Assembly (NCBI GenBank): GCA_019914995.1
Contig: CM034131.1
Span: 5,798,501-5,862,500, forward strand
DNA length: 64,000 bases
Source: Acanthochlamys bracteata
Taxonomy: Eukaryota; Streptophyta; Magnoliopsida; Pandanales; Velloziaceae
Direction: 5' to 3'
Positions 62,346 through 64,000 of this stretch are shown one piece after another (positions within the stretch are counted from its first letter, which is position 1; every line of letters starts with the position of its first letter). The position numbers and the translations under genes are program-made. The notes beneath the pieces are model-generated. The model saw only the letters and a program-made list of their open reading frames with translations. It was not told where the DNA came from and did no database searches.

Positions 62346-63225
62346 CCTACTAGTATAAACTAATAGTAAACACCTTGGTGACTGGCTGATGGAAGACCAT
62401 GGTATTTTACTTCAATAACATTTTCCAGCCAACACTTGTGGATAAAGAACATATCAGTGCATAGATTTTGTTATTTTTAGAGCAAAAATGTTTAGTTTGT
62501 CTTTACGTTGGTGGTTTTCTGTACAATTATCCTTCCTGCTATTGGTTTGGTTCACTGCCTTTACTCATCACATCAAAGAGCTATGTCAATAAACAATTTC
62601 CAATTGAAATTGGTAGATATTAGTAAGGTGAACTGTTATACGTTTAGCGCAAGTAGAAAACAAATTTGTCTTGTACATACGTAATCGTGAACGCTCCAGA
62701 ATGCAAGAAGTTAACAAGCAGCAAATTGAGCAGATGAAAGTCAGAGTTAAAGATAACTGCAGACTTTGATTTTTTTTTTTTAAAAGTTGAAAGGCTAAGT
62801 TAATCTTGAAATGCTATGTAAAAACCTAAACATAGCGCCCCCTTTTTCCCTCTATTCCAAGCTACAACCACCAGCAATCTCTCAAAATTTTGCAAAAGCA
62901 ACCAGGCTGTGAACTGAACACTCCCCCAACACCTACAATCTACAAAAGAATTTCCATCCACAAAATGAAAAAACAAAGAGAAGGGAAAAAAAATGGGAAA
63001 ATGAAGAACATGTATAATGGATCATCACCTCGATCTAGCATCGTGAGCTCATCGACCATTCAAGATCTTCCTTCACAATGAGCAAATTTGAAGAGACCAC
63101 TTAACAAGCACGAGCAAAAAGGGGCAATCACTCGTCTTCCAGAATCTTGCAACAAAACTAGACTCGAAATACCGCACTTATATTACCAGGTAAAGCCCAT
63201 CGGTTTCCAGGAAACAGGCACAAAA
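62346..63225. other. 3' flank of the DEAD-box helicase gene
   Basis: Probably 3' UTR next to the helicase stop codon, then intergenic sequence. No separate gene is supported. Confidence 0.4.
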
Positions 63226-63638
63226 TCAATCCCACCATACGCTGCTAACACCCTGACTGCCGTAATTACCTCCTCCAATACCGCTGCTGTAATAGTCAAC
63301 TCCACCCTTGCTGAAAACAGAATCCCTTCGGAAGTCCCGACCACCAAAGCGCCCCCCACCTGAATGCCTGTTCCTGCCACTGCCACTGCCACCATAAGAT
63401 GCACGAGTAGCACAACAAGAGAGCCAGTCAGGCACTTCTTGATTTGCTTCTTGCATGAGCTCAGCCAAAGGTCTTGCAAATGACATGTTGTTCTCATTGA
63501 AGAATACAGTAGCTAAGCCCGACTTTCCAGCTCTCCCAGTTCTTCCAATTCTATGCACATAATCATCAATATCATTAGGAAGATCGAAATTCACAGCATG
63601 TGCCACATGAGGAATGTCAAGGCCACAAGCAGCAACAT
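63226..63638 (-). CDS. DEAD-box ATP-dependent RNA helicase, DED1/DDX3 type (last exon only)
   Basis: The final exon begins after an acceptor at 63639-63640 and runs to the stop at 63226. It starts in motif V ([12 protein letters not shown]), continues with [20 protein letters not shown] (motif VI) and [15 protein letters not shown], and ends with a Gly/Arg/Ser-rich tail finishing GVSSVWWD. That tail is typical of plant RH37/RH11/RH52 proteins. These enzymes unwind short RNA duplexes during translation initiation and RNP remodelling. Motif V normally reads A-R-G-L-D; here the arginine codon CGT has become TGT (Cys), an unusual change at a conserved position. The helicase core and remaining motifs lie beyond the window edge, in exons to the right, so it cannot be judged whether the rest of the gene is intact. 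Confidence 0.9.
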
Positions 63639-64000
63639 CTGTAGCCGAATGGGGAAATAACAGATGTTAGAAGTACTTTTCCTAACAGGCTATTAACAGC
63701 TATAGTCTAACACAGACCAACAAAGATAATGCTAATACAAAGCATTCATGACTATTATCCAGTGTTTCTTTGTGCAACACAACAGCACAGCGAACTCAAT
63801 GATTTATATTCCAACAATAATACTAACATTAAAGCATACTTCTGGTGGTAAATAGTTAAAGAAATCTCACCACATTTATGATGTTAAAGAACCACATCAA
63901 TTCCCTATAAGTTTATCCGAATAACTAGCAGTCATGGTGAATACTTTCAGCATTCTTCATTAAAAGTGGAATGAACATCTTACAGACTACATAAAAAAGA
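63639..64000 (-). other. Intron of the DEAD-box helicase gene, running off the window
   Basis: No open frame continues the helicase domain here, and the acceptor at its low end is good. The interval is therefore read as the last intron, with its donor beyond the window. Confidence 0.6.

Noticed and set aside
63183..63497. Second minus-strand frame over the helicase tail ending [12 protein letters not shown]
   Set aside because: The Gly-rich tail in the frame of motif VI ends naturally in VWWD, as in relatives. The other frame is a shadow.
1..64000. tRNA, rRNA, CRISPR or a bacterial-type defence or operon system
   Set aside because: No cloverleaf with A and B boxes, no rRNA words and no spaced direct repeats were seen. 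The window is ordinary plant nuclear DNA.

Overview
This is plant nuclear DNA, most likely from a eudicot. The evidence is AT-rich intergenic sequence, GT-AG spliced genes with plant-specific homologues (EXO84B, an MFSD12-like transporter, two DUF538 genes, a SAGL1-type F-box/kelch gene, an F-box/DUF295 gene), a plant LTR retrotransposon with an initiator-tRNA-Met primer site, and many short AT-rich MITE-like repeats. A rosid is plausible but I cannot fix the species. Exon coordinates were set by hand, by matching translated frames to remembered family proteins and to splice signals.

Layout. 1-2145 (-): the 5' end of a decayed LTR retrotransposon, with an intact-looking LTR, primer-binding site and gag carrying a nonsense codon and a protease frameshift. 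2727-4523 (+): a GPI-anchored lipid-transfer-like gene with a one-base frameshift. 6587-15231 (+): a seven-exon EXO84B exocyst gene, intact over 775 codons. 16969-18326 (+): a broken 5' fragment of an F-box/LRR gene. 20417-21574 (+): a single-exon F-box/DUF295 gene, followed by a 3x49-bp tandem repeat. About 22-33 kb: gene-poor, with MITEs, a coding-like membrane-tail remnant, a 208-bp tandem duplication with an (AC)n tract, and two weak gene-like regions on the minus strand. 33120-36821 (+): seven-exon 5-formyltetrahydrofolate cyclo-ligase. 37-40.5 kb: a dense MITE cluster. 40908-43527 and 46638-47153 (+): two DUF538 paralogues, the first with a large inverted-repeat hairpin in its intron. 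50404-54646 (-): a 12-exon MFSD12-like transporter whose 5' end is duplicated in inverted orientation at 49.15-49.50 kb. 58253-61340 (-): a two-exon F-box/kelch gene of the SAGL1 type. 63226-64000 (-): the last exon of a DED1/DDX3-type DEAD-box helicase.

The genes are unrelated housekeeping or signalling genes with no operon-like logic (secretion tethering, folate salvage, ubiquitination, transport, RNA remodelling). The structurally interesting parts are the inverted promoter duplication around the MFS gene, the intronic hairpin, the arginine-to-cysteine change in helicase motif V, and the repeated short AT-rich element family.
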